DNA from: Siphonodentalium dalli
Lineage: Eukaryota > Mollusca > Scaphopoda > Gadilida > Siphonodentaliidae
Length of the DNA: 64,000 nt
Assembly: GCA_032622095.1 (NCBI GenBank)
Contig: CP136063.1
Location: 11,141,814 to 11,205,813, forward strand
Direction of reading: 5' to 3'
Positions 45,427-56,229 of the stretch are shown here, in pieces. The position numbers were made by a program, and so were the translations under genes. Each line of letters starts with the position of its first letter. The stretch's first letter is position 1. A model generated the notes under the pieces. That model saw only the letters and a program-made list of their open reading frames with translations. It was not told where the DNA came from and ran no database searches.

Positions 45427-46869
45427 CATGTTACACAACATTGTGAGGTTAGCGATAATAACGTTGAGTATGTTTCAGTTAGATGATGCAGTGCGAATAA
45501 TTTTTTTGTTGGATATTGTCACAATATTAATTGTTCTGTATCGGTAAGATAAAACGTACGTTTACAATCATATATACAACATATACGATGTCTCGAAGAT
45601 CGAATATATACTTTTTGTTGTAGTGATTTATTTTGGCTTCGTAGTCGTTTGTTTGGATTGTATTGTATTTATGATAAAACAAATTATTTTAATAATCGAT
45701 ATATAATATTGCATAATTGTCTTGTATTTGATGGCCATTTTTATAGCCATTTCTAAAATCAAGCATCGAAATTTTTGAAACATAGTTCGAACCACATATA
45801 ATACAAGATTCCTATCACAAATTGACATATTAAACCTCAATTCGAGAAAGTTATTAATCCATTAGATAAAATACTAAAATCCGGTGGCCACCTTGGACGC
45901 CATCTTGGATCTCTACAAATGCTCTATGGTGAGATGTCTACACTACCCTAGAAATCATTACAGAGACCCACCCCATGAATAATCGACGAAGAAACAAACT
46001 ATAACAAATAATGTTGGGTAACCCCTACTTCTGCTGGACTAACTAGAACCATGGGCTGCGTTTCCCAAGTGGATTCAGATTTATCAACTAACTAAATGAT
46101 TTTCCGCAATAATCGAATTCAAATGGGGGATCGTTAAAATGAAAAGTCAAAACTCTCAATCACGGAAACAGTTTGCAACATATATAGCACACTCATATGA
46201 CGATTAGCTGTGTGGATTAACAGATGCCTGATCAGTACATACGAGAAAGAGAATGATTTTTTTCGTTCATAAGCAAGTTATTTGCGAGTAACCACTCGCA
46301 TATAAATACATACATACACGTATATATGCACAATGATGATCTTTAATGTAGCCGTATAGGTCTAAATTGGTAGGGAAACACCAGATAAAACGTAGCATTA
46401 TATAGTAGTATTGTATATACATATAATAAAGTATATCATTATCACAATGAAATGGTAACATCATTGATCTATATAACATATGTAATGCCAACATACTGCG
46501 AGGTCTTATTATATATTCTCAGATACATTGACATTGATGAACATGTCACATAGTATAGTGTTATTTAATGTGAAATTTCAACCACCATACATGTTATATA
46601 TACATATTACAGTAATGTGTTATGTATACATATATATACCTATAGTAGAGTAATAGCTTCTTTATCCGAAAGCAAAATGTGACGATAATATCAGATATTT
46701 TGTAGACTTTGTTATTCATATGCATTTAGGCAACGTGGAACCATCGTGCATGTGCATAACAACGACAAACTTCAATTTTGTCTGTTCCGAGAACATATAT
46801 GTAACGCCATCTTAATCTTATTGTCTTGTTATCATGTAATTGTATATATATTGTATACTACGTCTCCAT
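45427..46869. other. AT-rich spacer
   Basis: No gene recognised. GCCACCTTGGACGCCATCTT at 45888-45907 is R1-like. 46270-46660 is rich in ATACATATA. A possible zinc-finger trace lies near 46080-46130 on the minus strand; too little is left to call. Confidence 0.35.
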
Positions 46870-47360
46870 AACGTGGATGAATAAACAAGTTCTCACACTC
46901 CAATGGACAGACTCCCGTCTGGGCTCTCTTGTGTTTCGTGTTTCGTATTTGAGTGCGCGATTGCTCACATATATCGCACCGATACGGGTGATCGCCTGCG
47001 TGAATTATCCTATGTGCATTCAGATTTCCCAACCGATTAATTCTCAGCAATACTCACATTCGAATGGCCGATCGCATGTGGGTTGTATTATGTGTTGTCA
47101 GAGTTCCCAACGGAGGAAATATTTCCCCATATATCACACTCGTCTAAGCGTGTGTGCTGTCAATCATCATCTATTTCGTAAGATGACTTGAGTAAGCGAA
47201 CTGATATGGGCGTTCGCCTGTGTCTGTTATCTCATGAATAGTCAACATGACTCTCTTCATCAGTGAACATGCAATTGGCCGATCGATTAGTGGAATATAA
47301 CGAAAACAATTTCCGGCGATATCTGGCGATATAAATTGTTCTTTGTTATGGCTCATCATT
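46870..47360 (-). pseudogene. C2H2 zinc-finger relic on the minus strand
   Basis: Minus-strand traces read TDTGERPYQFAYSSHLTK (near 47165-47230), RLGNLNAHRIIHAGDHPYRC and DICEQSRTQIRNTKHKRAQT (46920-47035). Several zinc ligands are lost and frames change. HAGDHPY is close to the TGDRPY linker of ZNF1/ZNF2. Confidence 0.6.
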
Positions 47361-47822
47361 TTATTTCAGCCATTATATTCCGGACCAAAACATCTCATCT
47401 GCAGACCCGATTAAAATATTCTGGCAATTACGACAGTCATCAGACACAGCACTTAGTTGTAGCGTTGGTATAGTAATAACGTAATTATTAGTGCTACGAT
47501 CGGAATGTCTACTTTCTGTAAAAGGGTAATTCTATGCCTGGCTGTTTCTGATCAATTGCAATTTTGCCCGATGGATGTATCGCTATCATTGCGAGATGAT
47601 GGGCAGAACGTGTGTCATTCGGTTAACTAATGTCAGCACCGAAGTTAGCTGATATGACATGCATCATACATTTCCCGATGCTATATGTACATGTTAGCCA
47701 GCTTTCAGATCTACTGGACTGATGATTATTGTGTTGTAAAATAAATCAAGGGTTGCTGGGAAAGCCGCAATGATGGCGTCTGGACTAATATATGTATTAT
47801 GTATAGCAGGCCAAATTCACAT
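47361..47822. other. Spacer
   Basis: No gene, repeat end or tandem structure recognised. Confidence 0.3.
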
Positions 47823-48209
47823 TTAAAGGTGGATTATCTCTTTGTAAACATGTATTATATAGTTACCGGGGTATAAAATATTAGATTTGAATCGAAGACT
47901 CCTGTCCGGAAATGCTTCTATCGATTAATATTAATATTATTTCGAATATTTTCTGGTCTAAAAAGGTGAGTTTGTTCAGCTAACGAACAATAGTGGTTAC
48001 TGTTAACAGAGACCAGAAATTATATTGTGCAATTTTGTCACAAATAAACGTTAATTATACTCATTATCGCTTATATCTGTGGAACAAAACAATACAAACA
48101 ACCAAACTGTGACATTTGACATTCGTTGCGTAGCCGTAGGAACAGCCCAGTGCTCTATATCGCAATACGGTGTCACCCGAATGGTCGGTTCTAAAAATAC
48201 TAACATAAA

Positions 48210-51200
48210 CAGGTCAGGGAGAACCCAAAATCGATGTACTAAACCTCGATTTGTCTTAAAAACCTCGATCGAGGTTCCTCAGATATTATGCAATTCCATA
48301 CTAATTGCCTATTGTTTTGTTGACACCCAACGGGACCCTCGACATTAGGTAATGTGATTTCGAGGTAGTGCTGGACATCGTATACGACGGATCAACCGCT
48401 CATTATCTCTTCTCGATTTTAATTACAGCTAATTAATCTACATGTGGGTCACGCATATATTGGTAAACATCGAGGTTCAAACCTGAATATTCAGTTATTT
48501 CAGTCGCGATCGCTAAAAATCTTTTCCGCATTTAAAAGCAAATGTGTTAATCTTGAAAATGACCATGTCTCGTTTTGTGATCGCTAAACGAGAACTCTAC
48601 TCACGATCTTTAAACAAAAACGTAATGCTTGTAATCAACAACCCCTGACCTTTGTTGTAAACGCCTACATTAATACATTATGGAAGCCCAATGGATCAAA
48701 AATGTTTGGCGATATTTTCTCAATTTCTGCGTTCAGATGTGAACTGTCATTACATTGCAAAGATTAATATGGTTTTTTTTTACCAAGAGCGGATTAAAAT
48801 TACGGAAACAGAAAATGCGAGAGTTTCGCCCACATTTGACTGTAAACAAGTCGGGCCTACAGGTGATAAATACTAAATGGGTGAGTGAGTACTCAGCCTA
48901 TATATATGTTGTCTTTATTAAACACCTTGAAAATAAGAGTTTAATGGGATGTTCATGGATCATGTTGGTTGGAAATGGGTTGTAGGCCTATATTAATGCA
49001 CACGATCAATCTGTATGCCCTTGTTTCCGTGGCACTGGCTGATTGCACTGCATGAGTTCTTGTCGTGTATAATTGCATATATATTTAAGCTAAGGCACTA
49101 AAAATTAAAATGGCGTTTCTCGTCGATTGTTTTTTTTAACTTGGTTGATGTGTTCGTGATATGCTAGCAAATTGGTAGGTCGAAAGACCAATAGGAAGAT
49201 GCAGTCGATCTGTAGAGGATGATACTATTATGAAATAGCTAGGGCAGTTGTTTTTTTTTTGGTCCAACGTATAGTTCACCATGGGTAAAGTTACACATTT
49301 AGCACCAACAGAAACTGTATACAGCTGATATACGCAAATTAAATTGGATATAATTTTAGAATTTTTATACAATGATAGTTCCCATGTATGGATGCGTGTG
49401 CATGGCCCTTGATTGGCCCAACGTATTCCTCCCAACCATTGGAAATATAACGTTGGCCCAACTATGTGCCAACGTGAACATGCCAATGGAATTATCTACA
49501 GTAAATTGGCTGGGTTGGCCCTTGGTTGGCCTCAGGCTTGTCAAAGTACCACCGGAACCAAGGTAGTCGGTACCGGTACCGGTACTGCGTTGGAACCGCG
49601 GAACCGGTACCGGTACTGGTGTTGTATTGTTTATTCCACTACATATCACACATTTAAAAGAGTATATTCTAATGTGGTAATTACTGGTAATGTATGGCAC
49701 TTTGTGCCAGTTTTTGGTGATTGTTGTGGATGACAAATACAACCATGTCAGACTAGATCATAATGCACGTATGCCACAGCAGCCACACATAAATGTGTGA
49801 CATACATGCATTAGTATAGTCTGAAATAGTTGGATTTATCACCCACAACAATCACCTAAAATGTGCCATAATTTAGGCAGCCTGCATGATAGGTGTTAGA
49901 ACGTTTATGTTTAGGGCTTCAGGCGCTCAAATACGTATACATCGGAAAGATGGGTATATAGGCCTATATATATGGTGAATGACAATTTAAACTGAAATAA
50001 ATTTTATGTACCTGCAAGGCTGCAATCCTCAGATGTAAGTTATAATGTAACACACATTGAGTCAATGACACATATGTACATTGTTGAATAAAATGATAAC
50101 AGCTTCAAGACTCGGCATCCGCCGCCGCGTGCTTGATCCGTTGACACATAGTAGCATACCATAATGCAAGCGACAGTTGCGGCACACTTAAAAGAGCAAA
50201 GTTCCTTCAATTGTAATCGATCTATACTAACAGCTTCATTGCAGTCCAATAACATATAGCGCACATACATGATTGTGATATATATCTCAACGAACTTTCT
50301 GTTCCGTAAACACACGTACAATCATTGCTGATACAATATATCATACGATATGTCATAAAATACGTTGGATGGTGTCGGTTGGAATAATGTTGGCCCAACG
50401 TAATGCCAACGTAGAAAGCTCTGACGTGAGACTATACGCGCGTGCACAACGGATCAGGTGTGCTTTTCTTATTGCGCGTTTTGTTCTGGGTTTCGTCCAG
50501 TGCTGCTGCTGGTATGGATTTTAGCAAATAAAGGATTCAGTTTCTTTAATTTGGAATTCAAGGATTTGTTCGTTCTTGAGGTGCCACCATCAGTCATCGG
50601 GTCGCTATCCGAAGTAGGTTTACGTTTGTGAGAAACTATACTCTTTTGTGTAAAATTAATTAATTATTTTCCCAATATTTTTCTCGGAATCACAAAGTTC
50701 TGAATGTTTGCACGGTGTACATTGACATGCATAGTAGTTTCTCACAAACTTGCATCAGGTAGTGGTAACTGAATTATGAATGGATTATTGGATGCCAAAT
50801 AAAAAACAAATTCCCCAACGTTATGCCAACCAATTTGTTTGAGTTCCCAATGTTGTCCCTCCGTTGGTTCAACGTTATGCCAACCAAAGGGTTTAGTTTC
50901 GAACGTTGGGCCAACGTTATGCCAACCATGTGGTCTGGGTATCAACGTTGGCCCGACGTTGGGCCAACGCTCTGTATATGTCGTCCAACGTAGGCCCAGC
51001 CCAACACATTGGTCCAACGTTGAACAAATGAGCAAAATTACGTTGTTAAACTGATCAACTCGAGACATCTATTGGTCCGGATACTTCGACTAGCGGAGGC
51101 CAATTTCACACGGATCTCTGTTGTCTGTTTGAATCACAGTGGCATAACTTAACTGCTAAACAATATATTGTTTATGACACGATTTTGTTTCCATACTTTT

Positions 51201-51668
51201 TAGTTATTTCTGTGCTATTTTAGGGTACACGTTTCCGATAACATTTAGCCATACCAGACAGTGTATTCGACCTTCCTGTTTAATTGTAGACAACCAATCA
51301 AACGTCATTTGTTATAGCAATTCAAGATTAACACATTTGCTTTTAAATGCGGGAAAGATTTTTAGCGATCGCGACTGAAATAACTGAATATTCAGGTTTG
51401 AACCTCGATGTTTACCAATATATGCGTGACCCACATGTAGATTAATTAGCTGTAATTAAAATCGAGAAGAGATAATGAGCGGTTGATCCGTCGTATACGA
51501 TGTCCAGCACTACCTCGAAATCACATTACCTAATGTCGAGGGTCCCGTTGGGTGTCAACAAAACAATAGGCAATTAGTATGGAATTGCATAATATCTGAG
51601 GAACCTCGATCGAGGTTTTTAAGACAAATCGAGGTTTAGTACATCGATTTTGGGTTCTCCCTGACCTG
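48210..51668. mobile_element. E2, 3.46-kb element with 348-bp near-identical inverted ends
   Basis: Begins CAGGTCAGGGAGAACCC and ends GGGTTCTCCCTGACCTG. The inverted repeats are 48210-48557 and 51321-51668, with one mismatch seen by eye (TTTTCCGC versus TTTCCCGC). ATAAA flanks both sides (48205-48209, 51669-51673), and other R2 copies show the uninterrupted site (ACATAAATGGGCCCG). No transposase-like frame is found in the 2.76-kb interior, so it is non-autonomous. The superfamily is not recognised. Confidence 0.85.
49380..51045. repeat. Scattered CCAACGTT/GTTGGCC-rich repeats inside E2
   Basis: Two clusters (49410-49525 and 50815-51030) repeat GTTGGCCCAACGT and ATGCCAACC motifs in both orientations. 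The second reads GWHNVGPT-like on the minus strand, several times. A GGTACCGGTACCGGTACTG block lies between them (49568-49620). I regard these as non-coding repeats. Confidence 0.65.
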
Positions 51669-51711
51669 ATAAACGGGCGCGATTTAATATTCGAAATAAA
51701 ATCAATATTAA

Positions 51712-54340
51712 GGTCTATTGGATGTGGTGACAATAGGTGACAAAAAAAATAGGCAACCTGATAATTGGGCAGACATGGACATAACATGAACCTTAAAATA
51801 AGCCACTGGGGTTTATGACACATACTATCATAAGCACTGAAGGAAAAAAACGTACTGCTCATGTCTAAAGTAACCTTTGAAAGGCATTTTTATATCTTGA
51901 AAAAAAATATTAAAAAAAATAAATAAAAATAGAATCCTACTGGATGCAAAGACATAAAATTATTTATGTATACATGAACATGTGACGCAGGGCAAGTGCT
52001 TGTTCTTCCAGTCTGACCATGATCAGGTACTAAGAACGAAAAATATCAATGTTGACGCCAGTCGCCGTGCCCCGTTGAAAAATGGCGTCCGACAAGAGAT
52101 AACACGAATACGAGGTAACATGAAGGTATTATCATGGATTTCAGCATGACAAACATAACGATCGGAATACAAAAGAAACTTTTTGTTAGGACAGAAACAC
52201 GGCCTACATTGTTATGGCGATTAGATAATGCGATCGAGTTGTTCTTCTTGCGTTTTTGAAAATGTATCATTTGACATTTTTGATGTCAACAAGATGCGGA
52301 AGAACACGAAATCGAAACATCAGGAACGCGCTAAAAACTAGAAGTTTATCGATTGTGTGAAAACAATATTGACATAATGAAAAACTAGTTACTATTTCGA
52401 AATGATAGACAATTATGGTATTTAAATAAAGTCCAGCATTATTTGGAACTTACTAATTTTTTTCGGACGTAAAATGTCAAAAAATTTATAGCCAATGAAA
52501 ATCACTTCCGGTTTCAACAAACTACTTCTGCAAACATTGAAACTTGTCGTAAAAATGTCTTTAAATTGTATTGAATCACTCGATTACTCATCCGATCTCA
52601 TGGAATATATCGGCAAATAACATATTGAACACGAAGAAGGCATAGTCGAAGCTGATCCCTGTTTGAAGTTGCCGATCGAGGAAAGAGAATAGACGACCAC
52701 GGCGTACATGCTCTCAAGTGTTTTGAATTGTCAGCAAAAAGGTATATCTCCGAAATCGAGAATTTCATAACATTAATAACTCAAGCAATTCAAGCTATTC
52801 GCGGCTCATCAGTCTATGTGATGGTGTTAGTTTAAGTTTATTTTCATAATTTGAGTAATGACATGTCCTTTGCTAGAACAATTTCACTAAGATATCAGGT
52901 TCTATAACATGTAGAAAGCTGTATGCATTGGCTGGGATGCATCATTTTCCGTAAAAATGTATGGAATGGCAGGTGTGACAAAATCAAGACGGGAGCATCT
53001 GTCAATGAAACTGTGGAGTTTTGGTTTTCCATTAGAATTGGAATTATGATGAGCACGATGACGTGTATGAGGTACAGTAGACCTTCTTGTGGAAGACTCC
53101 AGGTCGAACTCTGTCAAATTCATTGATCTTTAAAGGTGAGATTGTTTTCTTTATTCTTAGCATCTCAGATTTAACCTTTAATTTCTATTTATGTAACATG
53201 AATCCCCGTAGATTCTTCCTTAATACCATCAGATAGACTGTTGTCTTTAATTATCTTGTTTGAACTTGACTTGTCACTTTATGGATATTATTTGATTTAA
53301 TTATCCGCAAATAATAATTAATCTGCACTTCAGCTTTCTGCTCTATAGTGATACTGGCAGAATTATTTTTGAGTTATCAGCATGTTCATATCAATTAGAA
53401 AAACAATATATCTTTATTAACTTTTAATCATATATTATCAATTTTAATTCTTTTCATCCGGCTTATATGTAATTATACATTTATCTATCATTCATATTTT
53501 TCAGATCTGCTGCTGATGCTGCTTGCTTATTTCTTTAATTTATTTCTTTATTTAATGTGGAACACCCATCATGGTGTTTTAAATTACTGCCAAAGCTACT
53601 GATGTCACACTGCCACAAACACCATCAGGTAACTATTAATATTCATTTTCAGCCCACTTTGCTTACAAAAAAGTTTTTCAACTGTCAGTTGGCATGTGAA
53701 TGATCCAGATTTCATCTTAAACAAGTCCCTAGCAGTAGTCACTTCACCAGTCTAGTCAGTGGTATATTTACCACATACAGTTCATTTGTTCATCATCAGT
53801 GCCTTTAATGCCACAGAGGCATACACTCTATCATTAAACTCAGAATTAACATACAAATGAATAATTTCAGGTAATTATGACACACTTGCTGCTAATCTAG
53901 TGCAAACTGCTTTGAGGAATCATTACTATTTTGTGCTTCCATACTTTCTACATGCAAATGTAGTTCCAGCAATGTGAATTTTGCTAAAAGTAAACAATGA
54001 TAAACATCTTCTTTCAACATGTTTCATTATATTTTGTCTGCTGTTATGTAGCGCACGCCCTTATATCGATTCTGAGTTTTATCATGGTACTTTCCTTTTT
54101 AAATTTCAGGATTCTACTACTTGGAAATCTGTCTTGGTATATTTGTCGCATATTTTCGGACACATTCACATCAAAAGTCACCAAAGTGGAAAATAAGGTT
54201 AGTTATTTAGTCCTACTATGTCCAATTGTTGTATACACTTGCTGCTGTTAGAAATATGTGCCAAAAATACCCCCCAGTGGTCCTATATAGCATGTACTCA
54301 TTTTTTTTATGTCACCTATTGTCACCACATCCAATAGACC
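51712..54340. mobile_element. E3, 2.63-kb TTAA-flanked element with 30-bp inverted ends
   Basis: The ends start GGTCTATTGGATGTGGTGAC and are perfect inverted repeats over 30 bp (51712-51741, 54311-54340). TTAA flanks both sides (51708-51711, 54341-54344), and intact R2 copies show a single CAATATTAATTGATAG there. The interior has no transposase I can recognise; frames up to 84 codons (53997-54251) show no domain. Confidence 0.85.
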
Positions 54341-54731
54341 TTAATTGATAGAAGCTTTTCCGGACATAGGTCTTCAGTTCATATCTATTATTTTATACCC
54401 ACGTATGGGCTGTTCCTACGGCTACGCAACGAATGTCAAATGTCACAGATTGGTTGTTTGTACTGTTTTGTTCCACAGATATAAGCGATAATGAGTATAA
54501 TTAACGTTTATTTGTGACAAAATTGCACAATATAATTTCTGGTCTCTGTTAACAGTAACCAATATTGTTCGTTAGCTGAACAAACACACCTTTTAGACCA
54601 GAAAATATTCGAAATAAAATTAATATTAATCGATAGAAGCATTTCCGGACAGGAGTCTTCGATTCAGATCTAATATTTTATACCCCGGTAACTATATAAT
54701 ACATGTTTACAAAGAGGTAATCCACCTTTAA

Positions 54732-56001
54732 TAGTTAATTATCGTTATCTAATATATATGTAATGCATACATTGATCAGCAACGAATATTTTTGTTTATT
54801 ATTTTTCTTAAGCATTATGCTTAAGTGTAATTGCCTCAGTCACAACTCCATCACACTTAAGGGCAATAGGTTTTCATAGCCTTACTACCTTTCATATAAT
54901 GGTATCATCTAAGGTAAATATATGTCAAAAGTTACTAGCACCAGTAATTGGCTGGAACCATTTAGGTCCAGGGGTGTTTTGAGATATGGAATTTGAATAA
55001 CGCTTAAGCAGAATACAATTTCCATTATGCTTAAGCTTAATGCCATTACGTTTAATCTTTAAGATTAATGGAATTACAATTAAGATTAAGGGAAAGAGCA
55101 TTATAAGCCCACGTAGGCGACGCCCCGCAGGGGCGGAGCCGTGGGCTTTAGATGGTACTGGGCGTACGCACTCGACGCTGGGAGAGCATTGAATCTGCAA
55201 TACTGTTGAACGAAAAATAAGTTTCTAAAAATATATCATGACCCCGACACACTTTGAACTTTGAACTCGTCTTCCCGAGCCACATATGCAGCGATTGGAT
55301 AATCGCGTTTGTCTTAACCAATCAGAATCAACGTTGCTCACAGACGGTTGTTAGGCAAGTGATGCTTTTCAAACAAAGTTGAAAAATGCCACCTCGGATT
55401 ATTATTTCCTCGAATTACTAATTACAATACACGCGTTGGGCGAGAGAAAAACTGCTTACATTATGATATACAAGGTGAGTACATGTACATGATCATTATC
55501 GGGTGTATGGTGTACCATTGTACGTCTTGTTTGGCGGCGAATGTAACAAATTCACCAACTCCAGCCAATTTCCAGGCGATGGCAGACTGACCGTTGACCG
55601 TTGACTCCAAGTTTAGTGACTCGGGTTCAAAGTCATAATTCCACGATTCACTCTTGCAACAAATTTAGAAATTACAATTTGAACGAATCAAGTTATCTAC
55701 TTCATTTGTGATTATACTTGCGAGTACTATATTACGTACACAGCGACAAAATTAATTTATGAACACAGTTTTGTCAAAGGTGCCATTACCTGCAACCAGA
55801 AATTATTTACACACTACACAGGACGGAAGCGATCGAATTCTCGCATTGTTGTCATAATAATGTTGACTTTATTGTCGAATGATAGAACACCGACACACGG
55901 CGATGGCAATTGTTTTCACGGTAATAATCCTGATGAGAAAGTATGGAATAATACAATAAGTCTGCCGTACACAACACTGACTACAGTACATTTATTAATA
56001 T
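54732..56001. other. Spacer before the LTR element
   Basis: 54810-55100 is rich in TTAAG/CTTAA repeats such as GCTTAAGCTTAATG. 55200-56000 has no recognised gene; an AAGGTGAGTAC splice-donor-like site at about 55468-55478 has no supporting exon. Confidence 0.35.
55105..55148. repeat. GC-rich hairpin
   Basis: AAGCCCACG and CGTGGGCTT form a 9-bp outer stem, and GCCCC-GCA-GGGGC an inner stem. It stands out in AT-rich surroundings. It could be part of a retroposon or a transcribed structure; nothing in the flanks decides. Confidence 0.6.
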
Positions 56002-56213
56002 TGTAGTGGTTTTAGGTCCCGAAGAGTACCGGTTATCCGGTACGAGTGCACCCGAGGATGTGACGTCACTCGCAGCTACCAAGAAGAACAGAACAGAACT
56101 GAATCCCGACCGAACCACACGTCTTTTGGCTGACATCTTGCTTTACCATGTATAATGACATCTGATATAGAATAAACCATGTTATAGACAATGTATAGTC
56201 CTGTTTGGTTTCA
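56002..56213 (+). repeat. 5' LTR
   Basis: 212 bp. The first 109 bp are identical to the 3' LTR and include GTACCGG-TTAT-CCGGTAC (hairpin) and a perfect CRE-like TGACGTCA at 56061-56068. AATAAA is at 56171-56176. The second half differs from the 3' LTR by several substitutions and small indels. Confidence 0.88.
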
Positions 56214-56214
56214 T

Positions 56215-56223
56215 TGGCGACGA
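56215..56223 (+). promoter_or_regulatory. Candidate tRNA primer-binding site
   Basis: TGGCGACGA begins one base after the LTR end and would pair with a tRNA 3' end reading TCGTCGCCA, the pattern I associate with tRNA-Ser. Position is as expected for an LTR element; the tRNA identity is inference. Confidence 0.6.
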
Positions 56224-56229
56224 AGTAAC

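Larger units (their letters stand above)
47827..54727. mobile_element. R2, composite copy d carrying two later insertions
   Basis: TTAA at 47823-47826 and 54728-54731. Plus-strand R2 sequence at 47827-48209, 51669-51711 and 54341-54403 is continuous once E2 and E3 are removed. At 54404 the sequence switches to the opposite strand of R2 (TGGGCTGTTCCTACGGCTAC...) and runs back to an R2 left end at 54727. Both outer ends are therefore copies of the same R2 end (AGGTGGATTA and its complement). No coding sequence. Confidence 0.75.

Noticed and set aside
50742-51068. 108-codon minus-strand frame with WPNVGPT repeats
   Set aside because: It follows the CCAACGTT repeat module, which occurs in both orientations, so it is better explained as non-coding repeat.
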